A program made the position numbers and the translations under genes. This document shows positions 33,236-42,900 of a stretch of DNA of 64,000 nt, piece by piece. Every line of letters begins with the position of its first letter. Position 1 is the first letter of the stretch. The notes beneath the pieces are model-generated. The model did not search any database. It saw only the letters and a list, made by a program, of their open reading frames with translations, and had not been told where the DNA came from. The DNA is from Alopecurus myosuroides (lineage: Eukaryota > Streptophyta > Magnoliopsida > Poales > Poaceae): contig CM054057.1 of the NCBI GenBank assembly GCA_028641055.1, positions 726,984,484 to 727,048,483 on the forward strand, given 5' to 3'.

Positions 33236-36140
33236 TGTATCATTACATATGTCCTAGTATCCACCAAAAATAATAAACTTGGAATATGATGGTTCTATGG
33301 AAAAAGTGTTCACAAAGACTTGCTATCTCCTCCAAACATTAAAGGGTTTCGGTTGAAAAGACGGGTGTTATGGCAAAACACATGGCATAGTTTGTTATAA
33401 TTAGCCCATATTGCACACAAACATGCGTCTTGGAAGCACGGACAATGTTGACGAAGGAAGTTTATTTTACCTGAATAAAATAAAACCATTTTCCATTTTC
33501 GAAGTGTCAGAAATGGTTTTTTTTTGTGAAGGACCTACCACAGACATGTTGCAAAACTTGGGGGCTTAATTTTTTAAACATTCTAGGACATGTGATATGC
33601 AGAAATAAAAAATTTGTTGTCTAAGAAAAGATTTCCATGCACCTCCTTTGGAAATCACAAGTTTCTGCCGATTCAGCTGGAAATGGGACAAATTTGAACT
33701 ACAGGTGCCTCATAATTTGCTCATGAATTTTGGCAAAAATCATTTTTAGGTACTCAAATACCTATTTCAGTAGAGATCCACAATGAGTTGCTGAATATAC
33801 AACTCCTAGGTACGAACGGTCATGCCATCCGTCTTGACTTTCTCGTAAAACGGACTGAGAAAATTCCAGAAATTTCAAAAAAATACCTAAATAACGCGAT
33901 ACCTTCACGTGGTGTCGTTATATATGTCCTAGTATCCACCAAAAATGATAAACTTGGAATACGACGGTTCTGTCGAAGAAGTGTTCACAAAAACTTGCTA
34001 TCTTCTCCTAACATTCTAGGGTTTTGGTTGAAACGACGGGTGTTTTGGCCAAACACATGGCATAGTTTGTTATAATGAGCCCATATTGCACAAAAACATG
34101 CATCTTGGAAGCTCGGACAATGTTGACGAAGGAAGTTTTCCTTTTACCTGAATAAAAAAACCATTTTCCATTATTGGAGTGTTAGAAATGGGGTTTTTTG
34201 TGAAGGACCTACCACAGACATGTTGCAAAACTTGGGGGCTTAATTTTTTAAACATTCTAGGACATGTGATATGCACAAATAAACAATTTGTTGTCTAAGA
34301 AAATATTTCCATGCCCCTCTTTTGAAAATCACAAGTTTCTGCCGATTCAGTTGGAAACGGGACAAATTTGAACTACATGTGCCTCGTAATTTGCTCATGA
34401 ATTTTGGAAAAAATCATTTTTAGGTACTAAAAACCTATTTAAATAGAGATCCATAGTGAGTTGCTGAATATACAACCCCTAGCTACGAACGGCCATGCCC
34501 TCTGTCTTGACTTTCTCGTAAAACGGGCTGCGAAAATTCCAGAAAATTCAAAAAAAAACCTAAATAATGTGAGACCTTCGCGTGGTGTCATTACATATGT
34601 CCTAGTATCCACGAAAAATAATAAACTTGGAATACGACGGTTCTGTCGAAAAAGTGTTCACAAAAACTTGTTATCTCCTCCTAACATTCTAGGGTTTCGG
34701 CTGAAACGACGTGTGTTATGGCCAAACACATGGCATAGTTTGTTATAATGAGCCCATATTGCACACAAACATGCACCTTGGAAGCACGGACAATGTTGAC
34801 GGAGGTTTTTTTTTTTTACCTGAATAAAAAAACATTTTCCATTTTCGGAGTGTCAGAAATGGGTTTTTTGTGAAGGGCCTACCACGGACATGTTGCAAAA
34901 CTATGGGGCTTAATTTTTAAACATGCTAGGACATGTGATATGCACAAATAAACAATTTGTTGTCTAAGAAAGATTTCCATGCACCTCTTTTGGAAATCAC
35001 AAGTTTCTGCCGATTCAGTTGGAAACGAGACAAATTTGAACTGCAGGTGCCTCATAATTTGCTCATAAATTTTTGGCAAAAATCATTTTTAGGTACTCAA
35101 CTAACTATTTCAATAGAGATCCACAGTGATTTGCTGAATATACAACCCCTAGCTACGAACGGTCATGCCCTCCGTCTTGACTTTCTCGTAAAACGGGCTG
35201 AGAAAATTCTAGAAAATTCAAAAAAAAACCTAAATAATGCGAGACCTTCGCGTGGTGTCATTACATATGTCCTAGTATCCACCAAAAATAATAAACTTGG
35301 AATACAACAGTTCTGTCAAAAGGTGTTCACAAAAACTTGCTATCTCCTCCTAACATTCTAGGGTTTCAGTTGAAACGACGGGTGTTATGGCCAAACACAT
35401 GACATAGTTTGCTATAATGAGCCCATATTGCACATAAACATGCATATTGGAAGCACGGACAATGTTGATGAAGGAAGTTTTTTTTACCTGAATAAAAAAA
35501 CCATTTTCCATTTTCAGAGTGTCAGAAATGGGTTTTTTGTGAAGTACCTACCACAAACATGTTGCAAAACTTGGGGCTCTATTTTTTAAACATGCTAGGA
35601 TATGTGATATGCACAAATAAAAAAAATGTCTTAGAAAAGATTTACATACACCTCTTTTGAAAATCACAAGTTTCTGCCGATTCAGCTGGAAACGGGACAA
35701 ATTTGAACTACAGGTGCCTCGTAATTTTCCCATGAATTTTGGCAAAAATCATTTTTAGGTACTCAAATACCTATTTCAATAGAGATCCACAGTGAGTTTC
35801 TAAATATACAATCCCTAGCTACGAACGGTCATGCCCTCCGTCTTGACTTTCTCGTAAAACGGGCTGAGAAAATTCCATGAAATTCAGAAAAAAACCTAAA
35901 TAACGCGCGACCTTCGCGTGGTGTCATTACATATGTCCTAGTATCCACCAAAAATAATAAACTTGGAATACGACGGTTCTATCGAAAAAGTGTTCACAAA
36001 AACTTGCTATCTCCTTCTAACATTCTAGGGTTTCGGTTGAAACGACGGGTGTTATGGCCAAACACATGGCATAGTTTGTTATAATGAGCCCATATTGCAC
36101 ACAAACATGCATCTTGGAAACATGAACAATGTTGACGAAG
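33236..36140 (+). repeat. ~670-bp tandem array, about 4.4 copies
   Basis: The landmark TCCTAGTATCCACCAAAAAT recurs near 33252, 33928, 34599, 35271 and 35937, a period of 666-676 bp. Units differ by scattered substitutions and small gaps. The array starts ~80 bp after tnp2 and ends where the AP2 module begins. Short ORFs (e.g. 33788-34075, 34461-34748) repeat from unit to unit and are not convincing genes. Confidence 0.95.
36088..36118 (+). repeat. 31-bp direct repeat, left of the AP2 module
   Basis: The stretch starting GCCCATATTGCACACAAACA here is repeated exactly at 37116-37146. Here it is part of the last ~670-bp unit; on the other side it stands alone. Confidence 0.85.
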
Positions 36141-36241
36141 GAGTTGTGCCACGTGGCGCAGGAGTAGTGCCGTGTGGACGCGTGGCGCGGGAGTTGTGAC
36201 GCGTGCCGCGGGAGTTGTGCCGCGTGGCTAGGAGCGCGCGG

Positions 36242-36247
36242 TATAAA
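36242..36247 (+). promoter_or_regulatory. TATA box of the AP2-like cargo gene
   Basis: TATAAA, 75 bases before the ATG at 36317. Three or four ~22-bp GC-rich repeats (GTTGTGCCGCGTGGC type) lie just upstream (36143-36230). Confidence 0.6.
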
Positions 36248-36316
36248 CTGCCACGCCTCGAGCGTCTTCTCCTCTCCACGCACCCACTCCTCTCCACGCA
36301 CCGTCACACCGCCACC

Positions 36317-36963
36317 ATGCCTCCGAGGAGGAACAACACCACCGGCTTCCGCGGCGTCCGAGCACGGCAAAACTGAATGTTCAGCGTGGATATCCACCGC
36401 GGGGACGACCGCATCCCCCTCGGCTCCTTTGCCACAACGGCGGAGGCTGCCCGTGCCTGGGACACGGAGGCCTGGCGCCTCAACCGCCCGCAGTCTCTGA
36501 TGAACTTCAACGACTGCCACACCCTCTGGGAAGCGGAGGCCAGGGCACCGAAGCCGCAGATCGTCACTGCCGCCATCCACGGCCACCTCCGCCACCGCGC
36601 GTTTCAGGCCTAGTCGATGCCAGGGACAACCGCGTCGTCCGCGAGTATTACCGGAACAATCCGGGGGAGGAGAGCACCGACGAGGAGCTCTGGCAGACCC
36701 GCGCGGCTGAGTGGGCGGAGCACCGCGTCGAACGCCACCTCGCGTTAGATGCCGCTCAGGAGACGAGGACGAAGGCGCTGCAAGATCTCCACCGGGCCGA
36801 CCATGCTGGCGAAGTCTGAGCCTCCGACGATCCGAGGTGGGGGCCTATCTCGGACATACCATCATGCACCTCCGACGACGACGAGGAGGTCACCAAGGAG
36901 TTCAGCGACGACGATGACCCGGAGGAGGTCACCGACGAGTTCCCCGACGATGACGAGGAGTAG
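36317..36963 (+). pseudogene. AP2/ERF-like cargo gene in CACTA, broken
   Basis: A single AP2-like DNA-binding domain begins six codons from the start: TTGFRGVRAR, then MFSVDIHRGDDRIPLGSF, TTAEAARAWDTEAWRLN, SLMNFND. YRG and WLG-type elements are recognisable, with changes from the consensus. An in-frame TGA at 36374-36376 sits where the domain normally has Gly after RP(S/N). A frame change near 36610 then passes to an acidic tail (DARDNRVVREYYRNNP, WAEHRVERHLALDAAQ) with a further stop near 36818; the tail ends with a run of Asp/Glu at the TAG. AATAAAA signals follow at 36986 and 37047. ERF proteins bind GCC-type boxes in plant promoters; this copy would not make a full domain. It lies between the 31-bp direct repeats. 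Confidence 0.8.
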
Positions 36964-37115
36964 TGTTTGTATGTTTTCTATTTTTAATAAAAGAATTTGT
37001 ATTCCGGCGAACTGCGGCGCGCTAGTGCGACTGTTTTCGGTTTTTAATAAAAGAATTTGCAGCACCCTATTTCTTTTTTATAGAGCTTCTGTATTTGCTG
37101 TCGCACCGCGCTCGC

Positions 37116-37146
37116 GCCCATATTGCACACAAACATGCATCTTGGA
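37116..37146 (+). repeat. 31-bp direct repeat, right of the AP2 module
   Basis: Exact copy of 36088-36118, outside the ~670-bp array. Confidence 0.85.
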
Positions 37147-37254
37147 TAGATAAATAAGGAAGTACATAATGGCAAGAGTGGATCTAAACCTAAATGGAGA
37201 GCATAGATCTAGATAAGCAAGGCAGTACATAATGGCAAGACTGGATCTGATCTT

Positions 37255-37800
37255 CTAGTCATACTCTTGCCTAGGCCTATAGTACTCCGACTCGTAGTCG
37301 TAGTAGTCGCGGCCATCATCGTCACTATCGTCGGACGGTGCTCTGGACTCCCTCGGAGGATCATGACGACAGGACTGGGCGTGAGGGTAGCGCAGGCGAG
37401 GGTTATCGCCGGCCCTGATGTAGTTCATGACGCTCTGAAGAGTCCGTCCGTGGCCCCACCATAGTTGACGACCGGCCTCGTTTAAGTTCGAAGGAAGCGG
37501 GCCGTTCTCCTCGTACCTAGCGAGCGCACTCTCACGCCGATTAATGAAGAAGGTGTCCCAAGTAGGGCGGTAGTCGGGATTCCAACTGGGATTCCTCCGC
37601 TGCTCCGACGTGAGCTCTTGGTAGTAGTGGTTCGTGATGGCCGCCCGACGCGCCACACCTTGAGGAAGAGGAGGGACCGGCACTCCTCCGGCGCTCAGCA
37701 TCCAACCGACGGGGACGCAGTAGCCGGGTGGGCAAGGGTAGTTCGAGGCGGAAAGTGCCTCCGCCTGGAGGAAGGTTAGCGTGGGTGCGGTAGAAGGCAT
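37255..37800 (-). CDS. Intact 181-residue ORF carried by the CACTA element
   Basis: Starts MPSTAPTLTFLQAEAL and runs to a TAG without breaks. Visible features: a Cys-Pro-rich N-terminal stretch (NYPCPPGYCVPVGWML), a basic-aromatic middle (NHYYQELTSEQRRNPSW, WDTFFINRRESALARY), then NEAGRQLWWGHGRTLQSVMNYI and an acidic, Tyr-rich tail. I know no named domain for it. Similar R-WW-GRTL proteins recur in wheat and barley repeats, as far as I recall. It has a TATA box ~50-60 bases upstream and is the only long undamaged frame in this transposon. A ~30-bp phrase (GTACATAATGGCAAGA) occurs twice in its 3' flank (37163, 37224). Function unknown; it may be element-encoded or captured. Confidence 0.7.
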   Translation of the reverse strand: MPSTAPTLTFLQAEALSASNYPCPPGYCVPVGWMLSAGGVPVPPLPQGVARRAAITNHYYQELTSEQRRNPSWNPDYRPTWDTFFINRRESALARYEENGPLPSNLNEAGRQLWWGHGRTLQSVMNYIRAGDNPRLRYPHAQSCRHDPPRESRAPSDDSDDDGRDYYDYESEYYRPRQEYD

Positions 37801-37850
37801 GAGAGAGTGGTGAGTTTATATGTGTTTATGTCAATGGTGGCAATGCATAC

Positions 37851-38182
37851 ATATATATAGTGATAAGAAACAGACCCTTTAGTCCCGGCCTGTTTTACCA
37901 ACCGGGACGAAATAGTTCGAGTTTCATTGGGAAACGGATTGTCCCTTTAGTCCCGGCCTGTTTTACCAACCGGGACTAAATGCTTAGGGTTTCGTTCGGA
38001 CGAATCAGAAAGAATCACACGGATCGTGTGTGTTTCTTTCAAGGGCTTGTGAGTCGTTGGATCAGGGGTGTGTTTCTTTCGAGCTGTTGTGAGCCGTTCG
38101 ATCAAAGGTACGATGTGTTTCTTTCGAGCGGTTGTGAGCCGTTGGATCAGGGGTGTTTCTGAGCCAGAGGACCCTATATATA
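37851..38182. promoter_or_regulatory. Bidirectional regulatory region between the 181-residue ORF and the hairpin locus
   Basis: The minus-strand TATA (CTATATATAT, 37860-37851) faces the 181-residue ORF. Two copies of CTTTAGTCCCGGCCTGTTTT, each followed by ACCAACCGGGAC, lie at ~37877-37910 and 37942-37978; these are of the subterminal-repeat type. Three ~50-bp units with GTGTTTCTTTCGAG and GTGAGCCGTTGGATCA follow at 38027-38155. A plus-strand TATATATA at 38175-38182 faces the hairpins. Confidence 0.65.
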
Positions 38183-38193
38183 GCCCACCTTCA

Positions 38194-38535
38194 TACATCA
38201 GTCAGTTCATCGACCAAATACAAATCATCCGGATTCGCCAGCATACGTCCTACCGTGCATTTGGTATGCATATATGCACTCAGTATCCACGGTAGGTCTC
38301 TATGCTGGCGATACCGATTGTTTTGTTCTACATCCCCCTTTAAGGTTTGACAAAAGGTTTGATACATCATTCAGTTCATCGACCGAATACAAATCATCCG
38401 GATTCGCCATCATACGTCCGACCGTTCTTTTGATATGCATATATGCACTCAAGAGCCACGGTCGGGGAGTATGATGGCGATACCGATTGTTTTGTTCTAC
38501 ATCCCCCCTTGAAGGTTTGACAAAAGGTTTGATAC
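38194..38535 (+). ncRNA. Two tandem ~169-bp units, each with a long covarying hairpin (putative)
   Basis: Hairpin 1 spans 38227-38318 (arms 38227-38257 and 38288-38318); hairpin 2 spans 38396-38487. In each, an arm of about 28 bases pairs with its partner around a ~30-nt loop that contains TATGCATATATGCA; a 3-4 base internal loop interrupts the stem. The units differ at paired positions in a way that keeps the pairing: GCCAGCATA/TATGCTGGC in unit 1 is GCCATCATA/TATGATGGC in unit 2, and CCTACCG/CGGTAGG is CCGACCG/CGGTCGG. A TATA box lies ~45 bases before hairpin 1. There is no ORF of note. A miRNA-precursor-like or other structured RNA is an inference; a DNA-level role is possible. Confidence 0.55.
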
Positions 38536-38659
38536 TACGTATATATATGTCTGCCTTGTATGCGACGAAACTATGTATATGCATGGATCAACTAGTCTCA
38601 TGTGCACTTATTATAAATTTAATGTACCTTGTTCTGTATTTGAAATGTGTGGAGTTATT

Positions 38660-39350
38660 ATTTGAAACATAAAGGATATATGGAAAACAAAATAAAACAA
38701 TAGAAAACATAAAGGAAACAATGGAAAACAATAAAAAAAACATAAAGGAAAACAATAGAAAACATAAAGGAAAACAATAGAAAACATAAAGGAAACAATA
38801 GAAAACAAAATAAAACAAGAGAAAACAAAAAGGAAACAAGAGAAAACAAAATAAAACAATAGAAAACATAAAGGAAAACAATAGAAAACATAAAGGAAAC
38901 AATAGAAAACAAAATAAAACAAGAGAAAACAAAAAAGGTAACAAGAGAAAACAAAATAAAACAATACAAAACATAAAGGAAAACAATAGAAAACATAAAG
39001 GAAAACAATAAAAACATAAAGGAAAAAATAAAAACATAAAGGAAACAATAGAAAACAAAAAGGAAACAAGAGAAAACAAAATAAAACAACAAAAAAACAT
39101 AAAGGAAAACAATAAAAACATAAAGGAAACAATAGAAAACAAAATAAATCAAGAGAAAAAAAAGGAAACAAGAGAAAACAAAATAAAACAATAGAAAACA
39201 TAAAGGAAAAATTAGAAACCACAAAGGAAACAAGAGAAAACAAAAAGGAAACAAGAGAAAACAAAATAAAACAATAGAAAGCATAAAGGAAAACAATAGA
39301 AGCCACAAAGGAAACAAGAGAAAACAAAAAGGAAATAATGGAAAACAAAA
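38660..39350. repeat. A-rich minisatellite
   Basis: About 690 bases built from AATAGAAAACATAAAGGAAA and AAGAGAAAACAAAATAAAAC units. The long minus-strand ORFs here (up to 265 codons of Phe/Leu/Ser/Cys) are translations of this repeat, not membrane proteins. Confidence 0.95.
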
Positions 39351-39365
39351 CATGTAAGTCGCCCA

Positions 39366-39710
39366 AATGAGTTTTAAAACAAAATATGGAAACCACCTTA
39401 TCAGTCACCCAATTGAGTTTTAAAACATCATAAGTGAGTTGAATTTATGTTTCTGATAATTTTTATATATAACTTGCAATTTTCAGAATTTATTGAATTA
39501 TTTGATAGTTTCTCCATTTCTTAAATTAATTAATTCAAAAAATTTAACTTCACCAAATATGTTTTGAAAGTAATACATTCAGTTAGTTTATAATTTTCTA
39601 AATGTTTTGGTATCTTGTTTATATTTTTCTAAGTGTTATTTAATGTTTTATAGGAGTTTTGGAAAATAATAATGTAGGAACAAATATTAAACTTAAAAAG
39701 AATTAAAATT
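39366..39710. other. AT-rich intergenic stretch inside CACTA
   Basis: A short direct repeat (CCAAWTGAGTTTTAAAAC at ~39364 and 39410) is present; otherwise nothing recognisable. Confidence 0.4.
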
Positions 39711-39713
39711 AGG

Positions 39714-39902
39714 GCATTAGTCCCGGTTTGTATTAACAACCCGGACGGATGCACCCCCACGCGCGCGCTCCACATGCCCCCATCTGACCGCTGTGAAAAA
39801 AAGGGATGAGCATCCATCCCGGTTGGTAGCAACAACCGGGACGGATGACCCTTTCATCCCTGTTGTTGCTAGCAACCGGGACGAATGCCCCGTCCTATAT
39901 AA
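39714..39902 (+). promoter_or_regulatory. Internal subterminal-type repeats and TATA box of the Ptta/Ulp1 gene
   Basis: Several direct and inverted CATCCCGGTTG..AACCGGGACG copies precede TATATAA at 39896-39902. The layout is the same as in front of tnp2. Confidence 0.7.
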
Positions 39903-39924
39903 CCGCGTCGTCTCCCTCCCCAAA

Positions 39925-42900
39925 TCCGCACCCGCGCGCAAAGGAGACTCGAACGCCGCCAGGCTGCTGCGTCGTCTCCCGCCACCGTGTCGTCGCCGTT
40001 GTCGCTGCAGAGGGCCCGTGGAGGAGCGTCGTTGTCACTGCAGAGGGCCCGTGGAGGAGGTCTGCCTGCACGCCCGAGCTCGTGTGGAGGTTGCCGCAGC
40101 ACGCCGCACCACTTCCCTCCTACGCGCCGCCCTCCGTCGCGGCGCCACTCCCCTCCTGCGCGCGCCCGAGCTCGTGGAGGTGGCCACTGCCTCCATCGCC
40201 CTTCTCTGTCTCCGCTGTAAGAGAAACAGAGAGGGCATTGGTTTTTTTTTTTTTTACTTACTGTTTTTGTTTTTACTTTTTTACTACTGTTAGAAATGTT
40301 AGAATCATTAGTTAGGAAATATTAGAAATGTTAGAACTACTAGAATTTTTAGAATTATTAGAAATACTATAAGTGTTAGATATATTAGTTAGAAATATTA
40401 CTTACAAACATTGGTGTTAGAAAATTTTGACTTAGGAATTTTAGTGTTAGAATATTAGACTTAGAAACATTAGAAATTTTTGTGTTAGAATTTTAGTGTT
40501 AGAAACATTAGAAACTTTGGACTTAGTGTTAGAAAATTCATTAGTGTAGAAAATTTGACTTCGAAATTTTTGACTTTGGGATTTTAGTGTTAGAAAATTT
40601 GACTTAGAAACATTAGAAATTTTTGTGTTAGAATTTTAGTGTTAGAAACATTAGAAATTTTGGACTTAGTGTTAGAAACATTGGTGTAGAAAAATTGACT
40701 TAGAAATTTTTGACTTAGGGTTTTTACTTAAGAATTTTCAGAAAGTTTTGACTTAGGGATTTTACTTAAGAATTTTTTGAAATTTTTGACTTAGGGACTT
40801 CACTTAAGAATTTTTAGAAATTTCACTTACTGATTTTACTTAAGAATTTTTAGAAATTTGACTTAGGAATTTGACTTAGCGTATTTGACTTAAGATTTTT
40901 TTTTTAGTAATTTGACTTAGTGTAGAATCAATTTTTACTTAGTGTAGAACTTTTGGTAATTTTTAGTGTATTTAACTTAGGGAATTTTAGTACCACTACT
41001 TTATTTTTTAGTAATTTAACTGAGTGTAATTTGACTTAGTGTAAAATATTACAATTTTCAGTAATTTGTCTAGGTGTAAAAAAAATAAGAATTTTTAGAA
41101 ATTTGACTTAGCGTATTTGACTTAGGGAATTTCACTTAAGAATTATTATTTTTTGGTAGTATTTTGACTTAGTGTGGAATCAAATTATACTTAGTGTAAA
41201 ACTTTTGGTAATTTTTTGACTTTGGGAATTTTGTGTAGAATAAAATTTTAACTTAGGGAATTATACTTAGTGTAGCATCAAATTTTGACTTAGCGAATTT
41301 TGTGTATTTGCAGACAAGTATGGAGCCAAGAGACGAAGATGCGAAAAAGTTGCTCGCGGGTTTAATCCACGGGCTCGAGGGAGAGACCGATGTGAGCCAG
41401 TGGATGAACAACTCTGGTGAGGGAGATCCGGAGCTGACCCGAAGAGAAGTCTTTGCTGAGGGAGAAGCCGATGGCTCCGATGAGGGAGAAGCCGACGGCT
41501 CCGACGAGGGAGAAACCGATGGCTCCGGTGAGGGAGAAGCCGACGGCTCCGTTGGAGCCGTACAAATTACAAACACCGGCTCCGAGGTGCATATAGATAT
41601 GTTAATTAATGAAGCATCTATTGTCTATATACATGTATTAACACTCTTTATTTTTTTAGCCATCCGGTTCAAGCATATCAACCGGAAAAAATACTAAATG
41701 AGGCGCAACAAAGAAGTTGAAAGATAAAAAAGATATAGGATCGAAACGATCGCAGCTAACGGCGCACCCGAGCTTGCCGCTGATGTTGCCCAAAAAATTG
41801 TAAAGCAATGCAGAGTGCTAGTTAGGGATCACATCCCGATCACTGTTCAAGATTGGAATGAGCCAAAAGATCCGCAGAGACAAGGAATTTCATTTGTCAG
41901 CAACTAAGCCAAAGATAATCTTTTCAAAAAGATCATGTGTAATTTCACCTTACCCACGCCGTAGGTGAACGAGAATGAGGCGAATGAGAATGAGGAGGTA
42001 GATGGTGAAGCCGATGCTAATAAAAAGAAACTTGAGTTAGTGAAAAAGGTCAAGGCGTGGACCTTGAAAAAGATGGCCCAACAATTAAGCAACTGGAAGA
42101 AAAGATTGCACCTTGACTTTATTAAGAAGGGCAAGACTATGGATTTCACTCAAGGGTATGAGAAAATAAAAACCTTACGGGCAGATTTTGTGAAGTACAA
42201 GCTGTCAGATAATGCGAAGATAAGGTCAAAAATAAATCTGAAAAACGCCGCCAAAAAGGTATATCACCATATTATGGGGCAAGCTGGCTACAAGGGTTCC
42301 CTGCCCAAGTGGGAGAAATGGGAGAACGACCTACTTGAGATGGGGATCACTTCCGAGCCATTCATGTGGGTCGAGCGGACAAGGTCTTTGTTCTACGGGC
42401 ATGGGGGCAAGTTGGACGCCGAAGGAAACGCAATCTATAATCGAAGGCATCAAGAGAATCCTCTACCCATAGAAGATCTTAGAAACGCAATAAAGGATGC
42501 TAAAGAGGGGAGGTTCGTGCCAGACAGAGAGAACGACAAGCTCACACGCGCCCTCAAGAATCCGGAACATGTAGGGCGTACACGAACCACAATAGGCGGT
42601 GTTCCGTGGAATATTGGGTTTGACGAGAGCAAAAAGAAATATCCTGATAGAAGCTGCCAGCGGAAAAAGAACACGGAGGTAGCTAAAGCAGCGAGTCAGG
42701 CAAACTAGAGGTGTCAACTTGAAGAACAGATAAAGCTGACGCAGGACGTAGCAATGAAGAAGCAGGAGCAAATTAACACACTTAGCCAGCAGCTAGTGTC
42801 TACCGGTGTACCACACATGGTAGAAGGTGAAGTCGATGCTACCGGAGCCGCACATTCTCATCGGAATAGCAGCATTGCATCCACGTAGCTCCAGGGTGAT

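Noticed and set aside
33788..35361. Repeated ~95-codon ORFs (LLGTNGHAIRLDFLVKR type) in the ~670-bp array
   Set aside because: Conservation is explained by tandem repetition of the DNA; no known domain and frames differ in length between units.
38588..39408. Minus-strand ORFs of up to 265 codons rich in Phe, Leu, Ser and Cys that look like a membrane protein
   Set aside because: They are translations of the A-rich minisatellite in three overlapping frames; there is no start context or promoter.
41253..41592. Minus-strand ORF with SPSSEPSASPS repeats
   Set aside because: Antisense shadow of the EGEADGSD repeat in the Ptta/Ulp1 gene.
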